From positions 1-64,000 of the forward strand of contig NZ_BQUN01000034.1 in the NCBI RefSeq assembly GCF_026008495.1: a stretch of 64,000 bases of DNA, in the 5' to 3' direction. Below, piece by piece: positions 10,557-20,071 of this stretch. The notes beneath the pieces are model-generated. The model made no database searches, was not told where the DNA came from, and saw only the letters and a list, made by a program, of their open reading frames with translations. The first letter of the stretch is position 1, and every line of letters starts with the position of its first letter. The position numbers and the translations under genes were made by a program. The stretch comes from Streptomyces sp. A012304 (GTDB lineage: Bacteria; Actinomycetota; Actinomycetes; Streptomycetales; Streptomycetaceae).

Positions 10557-11450
10557 GTGGACCGCTTTCGGACCCCGTCGGTGACCGAACTGCCCGTCAC
10601 GGACGAGAAGGCCGGCCCTTACGGCATCACCACCGGTCCCGACGGCGCTCTCTGGCTCACCCTGGTGCACGCCGGCCGGATCGCACGGCTCACCCCCGGC
10701 GGCGAGCTGACGGAGTATCCGCTGGACTCCCCCGGATGCCGCCCGACCGTCATCGCGCCCGGCCCGGACGGCGCCCTGTGGTTCACCCGGTCGGGGGACC
10801 ATCGCATCGGCCGGATCACGATCGAGGGCGAGCTGCGGTCCTTCGAGGTGCCGACGCCCGACAGCGGGCCCTTCGGCATCACCGCCGGTCCCGACGGCGC
10901 GCTGTGGTTCACGCAGATGAACACCGATCGGATCGGCCGGATCGACGGCCGGGGCGAGATCCGCGAGTTCGTCGTGCCCGTCCCGGGCGGCTTTCCCTCG
11001 GCGATCACCGCGGGGCCGGACGGCGCCCTGTGGTTCACCCTCAACCAGGGCGACGCGCTGGGCCGCGTCGGCCTCGACGGCGATGTCACCGTGCACCCGC
11101 TGCCGACGCCCGGGGCGGGGCCGGTGGGCATCTGCGGCGACGGCGTCGCGCTGTGGTTCGTGGAGATCGCCGCCGGGCAGATCGGCAGGGCCTCGGTGGA
11201 CGGCCGGATCGAGGAGTTCCCCCTGCCCGACCGGGCGGCGAGGCCCCACGCGATCACCGCGATGGCCGCCGGAGAGTGCTGGTTCACCGAGTGGGGCGGC
11301 AACCGCGTCGGCCGCGTCACCGCCGACGGCACGATCACCACGTACGACCTGCCGTCCCCGGCCAGTGAGCCGCACGGGATCACGGTGGGCCCGGACGGCG
11401 CCGTGTGGACGGCCCTGGAGACGGGGGCGGTCGCCCGGGTCCAGCCGTGA
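10557..11450 (+). CDS. vgb: Virginiamycin B lyase (Vgb)-like seven-bladed propeller protein
   Basis: Likely lyase that linearises the ring of streptogramin B antibiotics at the ester bond, giving resistance. The 297-residue product (Vgb enzymes are close to 299) is built of repeating blades with the motif GPDGALWFT, about every 42 residues. Candidate active-site residues match the staphylococcal enzyme: His231 in RPHAI, and Glu271 and His273 in SEPHG (Vgb His230, Glu268, His270). The start is the GTG at 10557, 5 bases after GGAGG. No signal peptide, so cytoplasmic. It diverges from the mannanase across a CebR box. Similar propellers exist in bacteria as proteins of unknown role, so antibiotic resistance is inferred from motif agreement only. 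Confidence 0.82.
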   Translation: MDRFRTPSVTELPVTDEKAGPYGITTGPDGALWLTLVHAGRIARLTPGGELTEYPLDSPGCRPTVIAPGPDGALWFTRSGDHRIGRITIEGELRSFEVPTPDSGPFGITAGPDGALWFTQMNTDRIGRIDGRGEIREFVVPVPGGFPSAITAGPDGALWFTLNQGDALGRVGLDGDVTVHPLPTPGAGPVGICGDGVALWFVEIAAGQIGRASVDGRIEEFPLPDRAARPHAITAMAAGECWFTEWGGNRVGRVTADGTITTYDLPSPASEPHGITVGPDGAVWTALETGAVARVQP

Positions 11451-11580
11451 ACGCGTCGAGCCCGTGCGAACCCGTGGGACCCATGGGAAGAGGCTCCGGC
11501 CACGAGGTCCGGGAAAGGGCGGGACGCGTCGAGCCCCGTGAAGCGGTCCCGGACACGACGCTCGGGGACGGTGGGGCGCG

Positions 11581-13239
11581 TCAGCGGGTGACGACGTGGC
11601 GTTCGTCGGGGACGCAGTGGGTCATGGTGAGTCCCCGCACGTCGCGGGGCGGGTTCTTGCCGAGGTGGGCGAGGCGTTCGCGGTCCTCGTCGGTGAGGTC
11701 CTGGCTCGCCAGCGGTTCGAGGCCCAGGACGTCGTCCGGGGTGATGCCGAGGCCCTCCCCGATCCGCAGGCCGAGCTCGTTCTCGACCAGCAGGAAGTGC
11801 CAGACCATGCGCTCTTGCACCGGCCGGTCGCACTGGGCGAGGGCCCGCACGAGGTTGTCGACCAGGTCGTCGCGTTCCCACTGCTCCATCAGCAGGTAGC
11901 GCTGGCCGGCCTGCTGGTAGTCGTTGGTGCGGGGGATGCGTTTGCGGGTGAGCCGGCCGTGGATCTCCGGGCCCTGCTCGTCGTGCGTGGGGTACTGGGC
12001 CTCGCGCAGGCCGCCGGTGATCGAGGGCTCGTAGTTGACGCCGGGGTTCTCGCCCCCGCCGTCCACCTGATAGGTCATCAGCCCGTCGCGCTGGTTGGTG
12101 CGGACGTCCGCGTTCTTGGCCTGGTTGACGGGGAGTTGGAGGTAGTTCGGGCCGACGCGGTAGCGCTGGGTGTCGCTGTAGGAGAAGGTGCGTCCGACGA
12201 GCATCTTGTCGTCGGAGAAGTCCAGGCCGTCGACGAGGACGCCGGTGCCGAAGGAGATCTGCTCGTTCTCGGCGAAGAAGTTCTCCGGCATCCGGTCGAG
12301 CACCATCTTCCCGACCGGCTTGGGCGGGAACTCCTGCTCGGGCCAGGTCTTGGTGTCGTCCAGGGGGTCGAAGTCCAGTTCCGGGTGGTCGTGGTCGTCC
12401 ATCATCTGCACGAGCAGTTCCCACTCGGGACGGTCGCCGCGGGCCACCGCCTCGTAGAGGTCCTTGGTGGCGTGGCCGAGGGACTCGGCCTGGACGTTCG
12501 CCGCGTCCTCCTCGGTCATGCTGCGTACCCCCGCCTTGGGCATCCAGTGGTACTTGACCAGCTTGGTCTCGCCCTCGGCGTTGACCCACTTGTAGGTGTT
12601 CACGCCGAAGCCCTGCATGTGGCGGTAGTCGGCGGGGATGCCGCGCGGGCTGAACAGGTTGACGAGCATGTGCATGGCCTCGGGGGTCTGCGACATGAAG
12701 TCGAAGATGCGGCGGGGCTGTTGTTCGAAGGTGACCGGGTCGGGTTTGAGGGCGTGGATGACGTCCGGGAACTTGATCGCGTCCCGGATGAAGAAGACAC
12801 CCAGGTTGTTGCCGACCAGGTCCCAGTTGCCGTCCTCGGTGTAGAACTTCACGGCGAAGCCGCGCGGGTCGCGGGCGGCCTCGGAGGAGTCACGGCCGCC
12901 GATGACGGTGGAGAAGCGGACGGCCAGCTCGGTGCGCTTGCCGCGCTCCTGGAAGAGCTTGGCGCGCGTGTAGCGGCTGATGGGCTCGTCGCCCCAGGCG
13001 CCGTACGCCTCGAAGTGGCCGTAGGCGGTGACACCGCGGGCGTGCACGACGCGCTCGGGGATGCGCTCACGGTCGAAGTGGCTGATCTTCTCCAGGAACT
13101 GATAGTTCTCCAGCGTGGCCGGGCCGCGGGCGCCGACCGTGCGCTGGTTCTGGTTGTCGTGGACGGGGTGGCCCTGCCGGTTGGTGAGGACCTTGCGGTC
13201 GTCCTCGGGTGCGGGGCCCATGCTCGATACGTCCGTCAT
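11581..13239 (-). CDS. katA: Monofunctional haem catalase
   Basis: Breaks hydrogen peroxide into water and oxygen in the cytoplasm. The 552-residue product has the distal His66 ([11 protein letters not shown]), the distal Asn in [11 protein letters not shown] (residues 143-153) and the proximal haem ligand Tyr354 in [12 protein letters not shown]. The length fits small- to medium-subunit catalases with a C-terminal extension. I chose the ATG at 13239 because the conserved N-terminus begins there ([14 protein letters not shown]); an in-frame start 75 bases upstream adds an unconserved leader. It converges on the Vgb-like gene and stands alone, with no linked peroxide regulator visible. The gene symbol is generic. 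Confidence 0.93.
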   Translation of the reverse strand: MTDVSSMGPAPEDDRKVLTNRQGHPVHDNQNQRTVGARGPATLENYQFLEKISHFDRERIPERVVHARGVTAYGHFEAYGAWGDEPISRYTRAKLFQERGKRTELAVRFSTVIGGRDSSEAARDPRGFAVKFYTEDGNWDLVGNNLGVFFIRDAIKFPDVIHALKPDPVTFEQQPRRIFDFMSQTPEAMHMLVNLFSPRGIPADYRHMQGFGVNTYKWVNAEGETKLVKYHWMPKAGVRSMTEEDAANVQAESLGHATKDLYEAVARGDRPEWELLVQMMDDHDHPELDFDPLDDTKTWPEQEFPPKPVGKMVLDRMPENFFAENEQISFGTGVLVDGLDFSDDKMLVGRTFSYSDTQRYRVGPNYLQLPVNQAKNADVRTNQRDGLMTYQVDGGGENPGVNYEPSITGGLREAQYPTHDEQGPEIHGRLTRKRIPRTNDYQQAGQRYLLMEQWERDDLVDNLVRALAQCDRPVQERMVWHFLLVENELGLRIGEGLGITPDDVLGLEPLASQDLTDEDRERLAHLGKNPPRDVRGLTMTHCVPDERHVVTR

Positions 13240-13413
13240 GCCCGTGAGTTCCTTCGGCTCGTACCCCGTCGGTGCGGGGCGCGGATCGCGGTGGACGGCT
13301 CGGGTACCCGGCACTCCCCGTCGAAGTCACGCCGGGGCGCCTCCGCGGGTGTCGGCGGCCCGGCCGGTGGAACCCGGCTCGCGCGGTCGAGGTCCGCCGA
13401 GCCGGAAGGCCGT

Positions 13414-13740
13414 GTGCCCGCTCCGCCGGACGCCGTGTACGGCCGTGTCCAGCGGGAGGTGGCGCGGCGGGCCGACGCCCTGTGGGGCATCGCGTCGGCG
13501 CCGCACGCCGATCCCGAGTACGCCTTCGCCGAGCGGCGGGCGGCCGCGCCGCTCACCGAGGAGCTACGGCGGGCCGGATTCGCGGTGCGGCAGGACGTCG
13601 CGGGCGCGCCGACCGCCTTCACCGCCCGTTCGGGTGAGAGGCCGCCCGCTGTGCCGCTGCTGCTGGAGTACGACGCGGAAGAGGGCGGCGGGGGCAAGGT
13701 CCTGGAGGTGGAGGCGGCCCTGGCGGGGGCATGGGGGTGA
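13414..13740 (+). pseudogene. N-terminal remnant of an M20 family amidohydrolase
   Basis: The frame reads like the start of M20 amidohydrolases of the AbgB/carboxypeptidase type: a helix, then the HADPEYAFAERRAAAPLTE pattern (normal family form is close to HAHPEYAFEE), then GFAVRQDVAGAPTAFTA and PLLLEYDA. The next family block, with the GHACGHN metal ligands, is absent; a short Gly/Glu-rich tail runs to a stop at 13740. The product would have about 108 residues against roughly 400 for intact members and would lack the active site. A deletion that removed most of the gene is the simplest explanation. The first usable start is the GTG at 13414. Confidence 0.65.
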
Positions 13741-13775
13741 GGGTTGAGGGGTGAGCGCGGGGGCCGCCGGGCCGG

Positions 13776-14783
13776 TCACGGCTCCTTCGGCGGTGGCCCG
13801 TCCGGCTCCTTGGCGGGGCGGTTGTGGGGGGCGTCTCCGGCGGTGAGGTGCTCCAGGACCTCGACCAGTTCCTGGCAGGCGCGTTCCACGGAGCGTCTGG
13901 TGTTGCGTTGTTCGGTGATGACGGCCGACAGGAGCAGGGCGGTCAGGGCCATGGTGCCGTTGAAGGCCTGGAGTTTGATCATGACTTCGACGCGGGTCAG
14001 CCGGGCGAAGGGGCCGACCGCGTCCGTGGCCGCGACGGTGGCGAGGACCGAGGCGAACAGGGCGCACACCATGCTGCCCGCGAGCTGGAAGCGCAGGGCC
14101 GCCCAGATCAGCAGGGGGTAGACCAGGAAGAGCACGCTGATGTGGCTGTGGGTGGCCAGGGGGACGAGGGCGAGGGTGATGAGGGCCAGGCCCGTGGCCT
14201 CCCTCCAGCGGGCCAGGCCCGGCGGGCTGCGGAGGGTGTACAGCAGGAGCAGCACGGGGGTGACGAGCAGGACGCCCATCGCGTCGCCGACCCACCAGGC
14301 CAGCCAGACGGGCCAGAAACTGTCCGTGGCGAGCTCGTCGGTGACGACGAGGAGGCCGACGCCGATGGTGGAGCTGAGCAGCATGGCCGTCAGGGCGCCG
14401 AGGAAGACCAGGGCCAGGCCGTCCCGTAAGCGCGCGAGGTCATTGCGGAAGCCGACCTTGCGCAACATGAGACAGGCGCAGACGGGCGCGACCGTGTTGC
14501 CCACCAGGTTGACCAGGACGACGGGCCGCAGCGAGGTGAGCGACATGATCACCAACAGCGCTCCGAGGGCGATGCCGGCCCATGAACGGAGGCCGAGGAT
14601 CAGCAGGCCGGCCACCGCGACGCCGGAGGGCGGCCAGATGGGGGTGAAGATCGCGCCCTCGACGACGAGCTGCCGCAGCAGGCCGAGCCGTCCGGCCGCG
14701 TAGTAGCAGGCGGCGACCGCCACCGTCTCGACGGCGAGGACGGCCGGCCGGCGCAGTTCGCTGGTACCCACCACAGCAGCCAT
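13776..14783 (-). CDS. Stand-alone MASE1 integral membrane sensor protein, contains a TTA codon
   Basis: A 335-residue protein of about eight membrane segments with the MASE1 pattern: IFTPIWPPSGVAVAGLLILG near residues 60-80, then VNLVGNTVAP and a central FWPVWLAWWVGDAMGVLLVTP. MASE1 is a sensory input module usually fused to kinases, cyclases or phosphatases; here the C-terminus ends in a short basic, Pro-rich tail with no output domain. It starts 50 bp after a SpoIIE-type phosphatase gene on the same strand, and that phosphatase is probably its output partner. Codon 119 (bases 14429-14427) is TTA, so translation should need the bldA leucyl-tRNA and thus follow development. The ATG at 14783 was chosen because the first membrane segment begins about 13 residues later. 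Confidence 0.85.
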   Translation of the reverse strand: MAAVVGTSELRRPAVLAVETVAVAACYYAAGRLGLLRQLVVEGAIFTPIWPPSGVAVAGLLILGLRSWAGIALGALLVIMSLTSLRPVVLVNLVGNTVAPVCACLMLRKVGFRNDLARLRDGLALVFLGALTAMLLSSTIGVGLLVVTDELATDSFWPVWLAWWVGDAMGVLLVTPVLLLLYTLRSPPGLARWREATGLALITLALVPLATHSHISVLFLVYPLLIWAALRFQLAGSMVCALFASVLATVAATDAVGPFARLTRVEVMIKLQAFNGTMALTALLLSAVITEQRNTRRSVERACQELVEVLEHLTAGDAPHNRPAKEPDGPPPKEP

Positions 14784-14833
14784 CAGACACCGGCACCGCA
14801 CGGTGTGCGAGGTGAGAGGCGCGCCGTCCGCCC

Positions 14834-15703
14834 CTATGGCTGAACCGGGCGCCGGCGCCGCGCCGCCCGGCGCCCGTACGCGCCGAGGATCCCGTCGTGT
14901 CCGACGACCAGGACGGCGGCGTCGTCCTCGTGGCCGACGCGTTCCGCGCCCTTGATCACCGCGGCGGCGAGGGAGCCGGCCTCCATGCCCGCGACGGCGG
15001 CTGTGCCGGCGAGCCGGACGACCTGGTCGAGCCCCTCCTCGACGCTCATCGAGGGCCCCTCCACCACGCCGTCCGTGAGCAGGACGAACACCCCGCCCTT
15101 GGTGAGCCGGTACCGGGTGACCGGGTACTCCATGCCCTCCTGGACGCCGAGCGGCGGTCCGCCCTCGTCCTCGGCGACGCCGGACTTGCCGTCCGCGGTG
15201 GCCCAGACGCACGGGATGTGGCCGGCCCGGGCACTCTCCAGGATCCCGGTGGTGGGGTCGAGGCGCATGAAGGTGCAGGTGGCGAAGAGGTCGCTGCCGA
15301 GGGAGAGGAGCAGGTCGTTGGTCCGGGCGAGGAGTTCGCCCGGCTCGCTGGTGACGGAGGCGAGGGCCCGCAGGCCAACCCGGATCTGGCCCATGAACGC
15401 GGTCGCCTCGATGTTGTGGCCCTGGACGTCACCGATGGACAGGCCGATACGGCCGTCGGGCAGGGTGAAGGCGTCGTACCAGTCGCCGCCCACGTTGAGG
15501 CCGTGGCAGGCGGGCGCGTACTGGACGGCGAGGCGGAAGCCGCGGGCCGTGGGCAGGTCCCGGGGCAGCATGCCGCGTTGCAGGGCGATGGCGAGCTCGA
15601 CCCGGGAGCGCTGGAGTTCCGCGCGTTCGCGCGCCTGGGCCGTGAGCGAGCCGAGCCTGGTCAGCAGCTCGTCGCCGTCGTCCGTGGGGCGCTTGCGGGA
15701 CAT
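14834..15703 (-). CDS. SpoIIE/RsbU-type PP2C serine phosphatase
   Basis: Cytoplasmic metal-dependent protein phosphatase of the kind that removes phosphate from anti-sigma antagonists. The 289-residue product has a short N-terminal coiled-coil-like helix (about 20-40: ARERAELQRSRVELAIALQ) followed by the SpoIIE domain: GGDWYDAF (about residues 77-84), GDVQGHN, SARAGHIP, LLTDGVVE and DDAAVLV. Asp residues in the first, second and last motifs are the expected metal ligands. It has no PAS, GAF or membrane domain of its own, which fits a partnership with the MASE1 protein encoded 50 bp downstream. An AT-rich stretch at 15740-15775 is a plausible promoter region for this pair. Confidence 0.9.
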   Translation of the reverse strand: MSRKRPTDDGDELLTRLGSLTAQARERAELQRSRVELAIALQRGMLPRDLPTARGFRLAVQYAPACHGLNVGGDWYDAFTLPDGRIGLSIGDVQGHNIEATAFMGQIRVGLRALASVTSEPGELLARTNDLLLSLGSDLFATCTFMRLDPTTGILESARAGHIPCVWATADGKSGVAEDEGGPPLGVQEGMEYPVTRYRLTKGGVFVLLTDGVVEGPSMSVEEGLDQVVRLAGTAAVAGMEAGSLAAAVIKGAERVGHEDDAAVLVVGHDGILGAYGRRAARRRRPVQP

Positions 15704-15806
15704 GGATCACTCCGGAGAGGACGGTGGCCCCTTCGGGGCGAATGTCGCATTTTTACGTTTAGTGGATGATAGCGACTCCGTGCCGGGGTGAGACAGTGCG
15801 AGCCGG

Positions 15807-15866
15807 GGCCGGGTGGGACAGCGGGCGGCGGGGCGTCCCGTCTCCCGCGGCCCGTCCCGCCCGGCC
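15807..15866 (-). terminator. Stem-loop after phosphoglucomutase gene
   Basis: Arms GGCCGGGTGGGAC (15807-15819) and GTCCCGCCCGGCC (15854-15866) pair over 13 positions with one G-U type mismatch. The loop contains a further short GCGGG/CCCGC pairing. It sits 12 bp after the pgm stop; no U run follows, as is usual in Streptomyces. Confidence 0.6.
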
Positions 15867-15877
15867 GGGTGCGGCGG

Positions 15878-17518
<1,641 letters not shown>

Positions 17519-17642
17519 GTGCCCGCTCCTCCACAGTGGTTGACCGAAGACGTACGGCTCCCATCTTCCCCTGTGGTGACGACACCACGCGAGGGTGGGA
17601 ACCGGGCCCGCGGCGACTGTGGAGGGGTCGGCGGGGCTGTGC

Positions 17643-17819
17643 TCAGCGCCGGCGGCCGCGGACGCGCCGGCCGCCGCCGATGCCCGCGACGTGCAGGGCG
17701 AGGAGGGTCAGGCCGAGGAGCATGACGTTGGTGGAGGTGAAGACGTCGTCGGTGGAGATGTCCGCCGCGTCGATGAGAAAGGCGATGAAGAACGCCACCG
17801 CCGCGATGATGGCCAGCAC
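17643..17819 (-). CDS. Small two-helix membrane protein
   Basis: About 58 residues with two hydrophobic helices ([17 protein letters not shown] and [16 protein letters not shown]) and a very basic C-terminus ([10 protein letters not shown]), so both ends probably face the cytoplasm. The start is uncertain: the GTG at 17819 follows a purine-rich AAGGGACGG stretch and begins right at the first helix; an in-frame ATG at 17924 would add 35 unconserved-looking residues and would run through the palindrome at 17885-17904. Function unknown. It diverges from the PlsC-like gene. Confidence 0.65.
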   Translation of the reverse strand: MLAIIAAVAFFIAFLIDAADISTDDVFTSTNVMLLGLTLLALHVAGIGGGRRVRGRRR

Positions 17820-17884
17820 GGTCTTCCGTCCCTTCGGGATGTCGGCTCGTTCGGGGCCGTTGCTCTGCGGATGCCCGGAACGGA

Positions 17885-17904
17885 CCTGAGTAGCCGTACT
17901 CAGG
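17885..17904. promoter_or_regulatory. Perfect 20-bp palindrome CCTGAGTA-GCCG-TACTCAGG
   Basis: Eight-base arms with a 4-bp spacer in the divergent gap between the small membrane protein and the PlsC-like gene (60 bp upstream of the latter's start). The arrangement is typical of a repressor operator controlling both genes. I cannot assign the regulator. Confidence 0.6.
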
Positions 17905-17963
17905 CGGGACGGACCCGGCGCCATGACACTGGGTCCGGATCGAACCCGTCGGAAAGGCCCCTC

Positions 17964-18635
17964 GTGCTCAGCCGTGCCGCCACCGCCCTGACGCCGTTCT
18001 TCGGGCGGCTCACCGTCTCCAGCGACCTGCGCGCGCGGGTGCCCGTGGGGAGCATCTTCGTCGCCAACCACGACTCCCTGGCCGACCCCGCGGTCGTCCT
18101 GGCCGCGCTGCGGCGGCTGGGTGTGGAGCCGACCGTCATGGCGGCGGCCGGGCTGTGGCGTGTTCCGGTGCTCGGGCGGGCCCTGGCGCGCGAGGGTCAC
18201 ATCCCCGTCCACCGCCGGTCGGCGCGCGCGGCGGACGCGCTCGACGCCGCCGCCGAGGCGCTCGCCGGTGGCCGGCACGTCCTGCTCTACGGTGAGGGCC
18301 GCCTGCCCGACCGCAGGGACGCCGCCCCCCGGCCGCCCGAGCAGTTCCGCACCGGACTCGCCCGCCTCGCGGGGGCCTCGGGCGCGCTGGTGGTCCCGGT
18401 GGGGCACGCGGGCGCCCGGCGGATCTCCTCCGGCTCCACGGCGAAACAGCTGGCGGGCGCCCTGACAGCACCGCTGCGCCGCCCCCGCTGCCATGTCCAC
18501 GTCGGCGCCCCGATGTGCCTGCCCACCGAGCCGGGCCCGGGCACGGTCGCCGCCCGCCACGCCGTCACCGCGGCCTGGCGCACAGCCGTACGGATGGCCG
18601 ACAGGACACACCCGGAGCAACCGCCGCGCGGATGA
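17964..18635 (+). CDS. PlsC-like 1-acylglycerol-3-phosphate acyltransferase family protein
   Basis: Membrane-associated acyltransferase family that moves acyl chains to lysophospholipids or other acceptors. The 223-residue product has the catalytic HX4D motif as NHDSLAD (about residues 32-38) and a second block LYGEGRLPD where classical PlsC proteins have FPEGTRS; the Glu-Gly pair is kept. A third block VVPVGHAG follows. No clear membrane helix is seen beyond a weak hydrophobic start. The GTG at 17964 with a GAAAGG ribosome site is the likely start. The altered motif 2 suggests a substrate other than standard lysophosphatidate. Its position opposite a small membrane protein around a palindrome suggests shared control. 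Confidence 0.75.
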   Translation: MLSRAATALTPFFGRLTVSSDLRARVPVGSIFVANHDSLADPAVVLAALRRLGVEPTVMAAAGLWRVPVLGRALAREGHIPVHRRSARAADALDAAAEALAGGRHVLLYGEGRLPDRRDAAPRPPEQFRTGLARLAGASGALVVPVGHAGARRISSGSTAKQLAGALTAPLRRPRCHVHVGAPMCLPTEPGPGTVAARHAVTAAWRTAVRMADRTHPEQPPRG

Positions 18636-18647
18636 CCGACAAGCCTC

Positions 18648-18675
18648 CGGGGGTGGCTTGCGGGTCCCACCCCCG
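18648..18675. terminator. Terminator-like stem between convergent genes
   Basis: Perfect 9-bp arms CGGGGGTGG (18648-18656) and CCACCCCCG (18667-18675) with a 10-base loop. It lies between the PlsC-like stop and the LacI stop, so it can serve both directions. Confidence 0.6.
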
Positions 18676-18730
18676 TGCGGGTGACGGCGGGAGACACCCG
18701 GTGCGGCTCCCGGCATGACGCTCGTCCGGC

Positions 18731-19846
18731 TCAGTGCCGCTCGGGTGGTGGTGCGGTGCTCTCGCGCACCACCAGACGGGTCGGTACCAGCGTCGTCCCG
18801 TGTTCGGGATCGTGGCGGCGCATCTTGCGCAGCACGGCCCGCACGCAGAGACGGCCGACCTCGGCGAAGTCCTGGTGCAGGGTGGTGAGCGGCGGCAGGA
18901 AGGAACCGGCCTCGGGAATGTCGTCGAAGCCGATGACACTGACGTCCTCGGGCACGCGCCGCCCGCGTTCGTGGAGGGCGCGCAGCAGGCCCAGGGCCAT
19001 CTGGTCGTTGGCAGCGAAGACGGCGGTGCAGTCCTCGCGGGCCGCGAGCTCGAGACCGGCGTGGTAGCCGGACTCCGCCGACCAGTCGCCCCGTACCACG
19101 GGCGGGGCCGGGCGGCCGGCCTCGGTGAGCGCCCCGCGCCAGGCGTCCGCGCGGCGCTGCGCGGCGAAGGAGCCCTCGGGTCCGGCCAGGTGCCAGACCG
19201 TGGAGTGGCCGAGGTCCAGCAGGTGCTGCACGGCGGTGCGGGTGCCGCCGGCCTGGTCGGTGTCGACGACCGTGTAGTGGCTCCCGGCGTCGGAGTCGAC
19301 GACCACGACCTGGACGTGCGGCGGCAGCTTGACCGTCGCGGCGTCCAGCAGGTGGACCTCCATGATGACGATCACCGCGTCGACGGCGAGTTCCTCCAGG
19401 CGGGAGAACGCCCCGCGCACCTCGTCCTGGGTGGGGACGGCGACCGGCAGCAGCGTCACCGCGTACCCCTCCTCGGCGGCGGACGTGGCGATCGCCTCCA
19501 GGGTGCGTACGTTGCCGGTCGTGGAGAGGGTGAAGGTGATCACGCCGATGGTCCGGAACTCGCCGCGTTTGAGCGCGCGGGCCGCGCTGTTGGGCCGGTA
19601 GCCCAGCTCCTTCATGGCGGCCAGCACCTGCTGCCGGGTCTCCTCGTTCACTCCCGCGTAACCGTTGGAGACACGGGAGACGGTCTGCGACGACACACCG
19701 GCGAGCCGGGCCACGTCCGCCATCGAGGCGGTGGCGCGGGGGCGGCCGCGGGGGCGTTTCACGGCGCCGCCGGGCTCCGGCGCGCCGGTGGCCGGATCCG
19801 TGGCCGGGCCCGTTCCGTTCGCCCGGGTTCTTTCAGCCATGTCCAT
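18731..19846 (-). CDS. LacI-family repressor of the galactan utilisation locus
   Basis: DNA-binding repressor released by a sugar ligand. The 371-residue product has a basic N-terminal tail (RPRGRPRATA), a helix-turn-helix at about 41-62 (MADVARLAGVSSQTVSRVSN) with the hinge helix RPNSAARAL, and a periplasmic-binding-type sensor domain. I chose the ATG at 19846 because AGAGGTGGGG precedes it; upstream in-frame starts pass through the operators. It diverges from the sugar importer, and two copies of a near-identical 16-bp palindrome lie between them, which are its likely binding sites and would also give autoregulation. Given the linked GH42 and GH30 enzymes, the inducer is probably galactose or a galacto-oligosaccharide. 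Confidence 0.9.
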   Translation of the reverse strand: MDMAERTRANGTGPATDPATGAPEPGGAVKRPRGRPRATASMADVARLAGVSSQTVSRVSNGYAGVNEETRQQVLAAMKELGYRPNSAARALKRGEFRTIGVITFTLSTTGNVRTLEAIATSAAEEGYAVTLLPVAVPTQDEVRGAFSRLEELAVDAVIVIMEVHLLDAATVKLPPHVQVVVVDSDAGSHYTVVDTDQAGGTRTAVQHLLDLGHSTVWHLAGPEGSFAAQRRADAWRGALTEAGRPAPPVVRGDWSAESGYHAGLELAAREDCTAVFAANDQMALGLLRALHERGRRVPEDVSVIGFDDIPEAGSFLPPLTTLHQDFAEVGRLCVRAVLRKMRRHDPEHGTTLVPTRLVVRESTAPPPERH

Positions 19847-19942
19847 GCGTTGTCCCCACCTCTCTTTCGCCGCGGGTGCCACGGTCTCACCAGGGGACCC
19901 TTGACCATCGTCATCGGCGCAGTGTAGACATGCCGCCATCAG

Positions 19943-19958
19943 ATGTTTACGTAAACAT
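19943..19958. promoter_or_regulatory. Operator 1, perfect palindrome ATGTTTACGTAAACAT
   Basis: 16-bp perfect palindrome with the central CG of LacI-family sites, 97 bp upstream of the LacI start and 114 bp upstream of the permease start. Its centre is 46 bp from that of operator 2. Confidence 0.85.
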
Positions 19959-19988
19959 AACAGCCCGTCGGGTGCGCGCGATGGCCGG

Positions 19989-20004
19989 ATGTTTGCGTAA
20001 ACAT
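19989..20004. promoter_or_regulatory. Operator 2, near-perfect palindrome ATGTTTGCGTAAACAT
   Basis: Differs from operator 1 at a single base (position 7, A to G), breaking one symmetric pair. It lies 68 bp upstream of the importer permease start. Two spaced sites allow cooperative or looped repression. Confidence 0.82.
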
Positions 20005-20071
20005 CGCGGCGGTGCGGCACGGCGGAGCGGTGCGGCACCCGGGTTCCAGGACTGCACTAGCGAGGAACGAC

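Noticed and set aside
11452..11540. Short repeat GCGTCGAGCCC seen twice between the Vgb-like and catalase genes
   Set aside because: Brief and imperfectly flanked; expected by chance in such GC-rich sequence and not shaped like a terminator.
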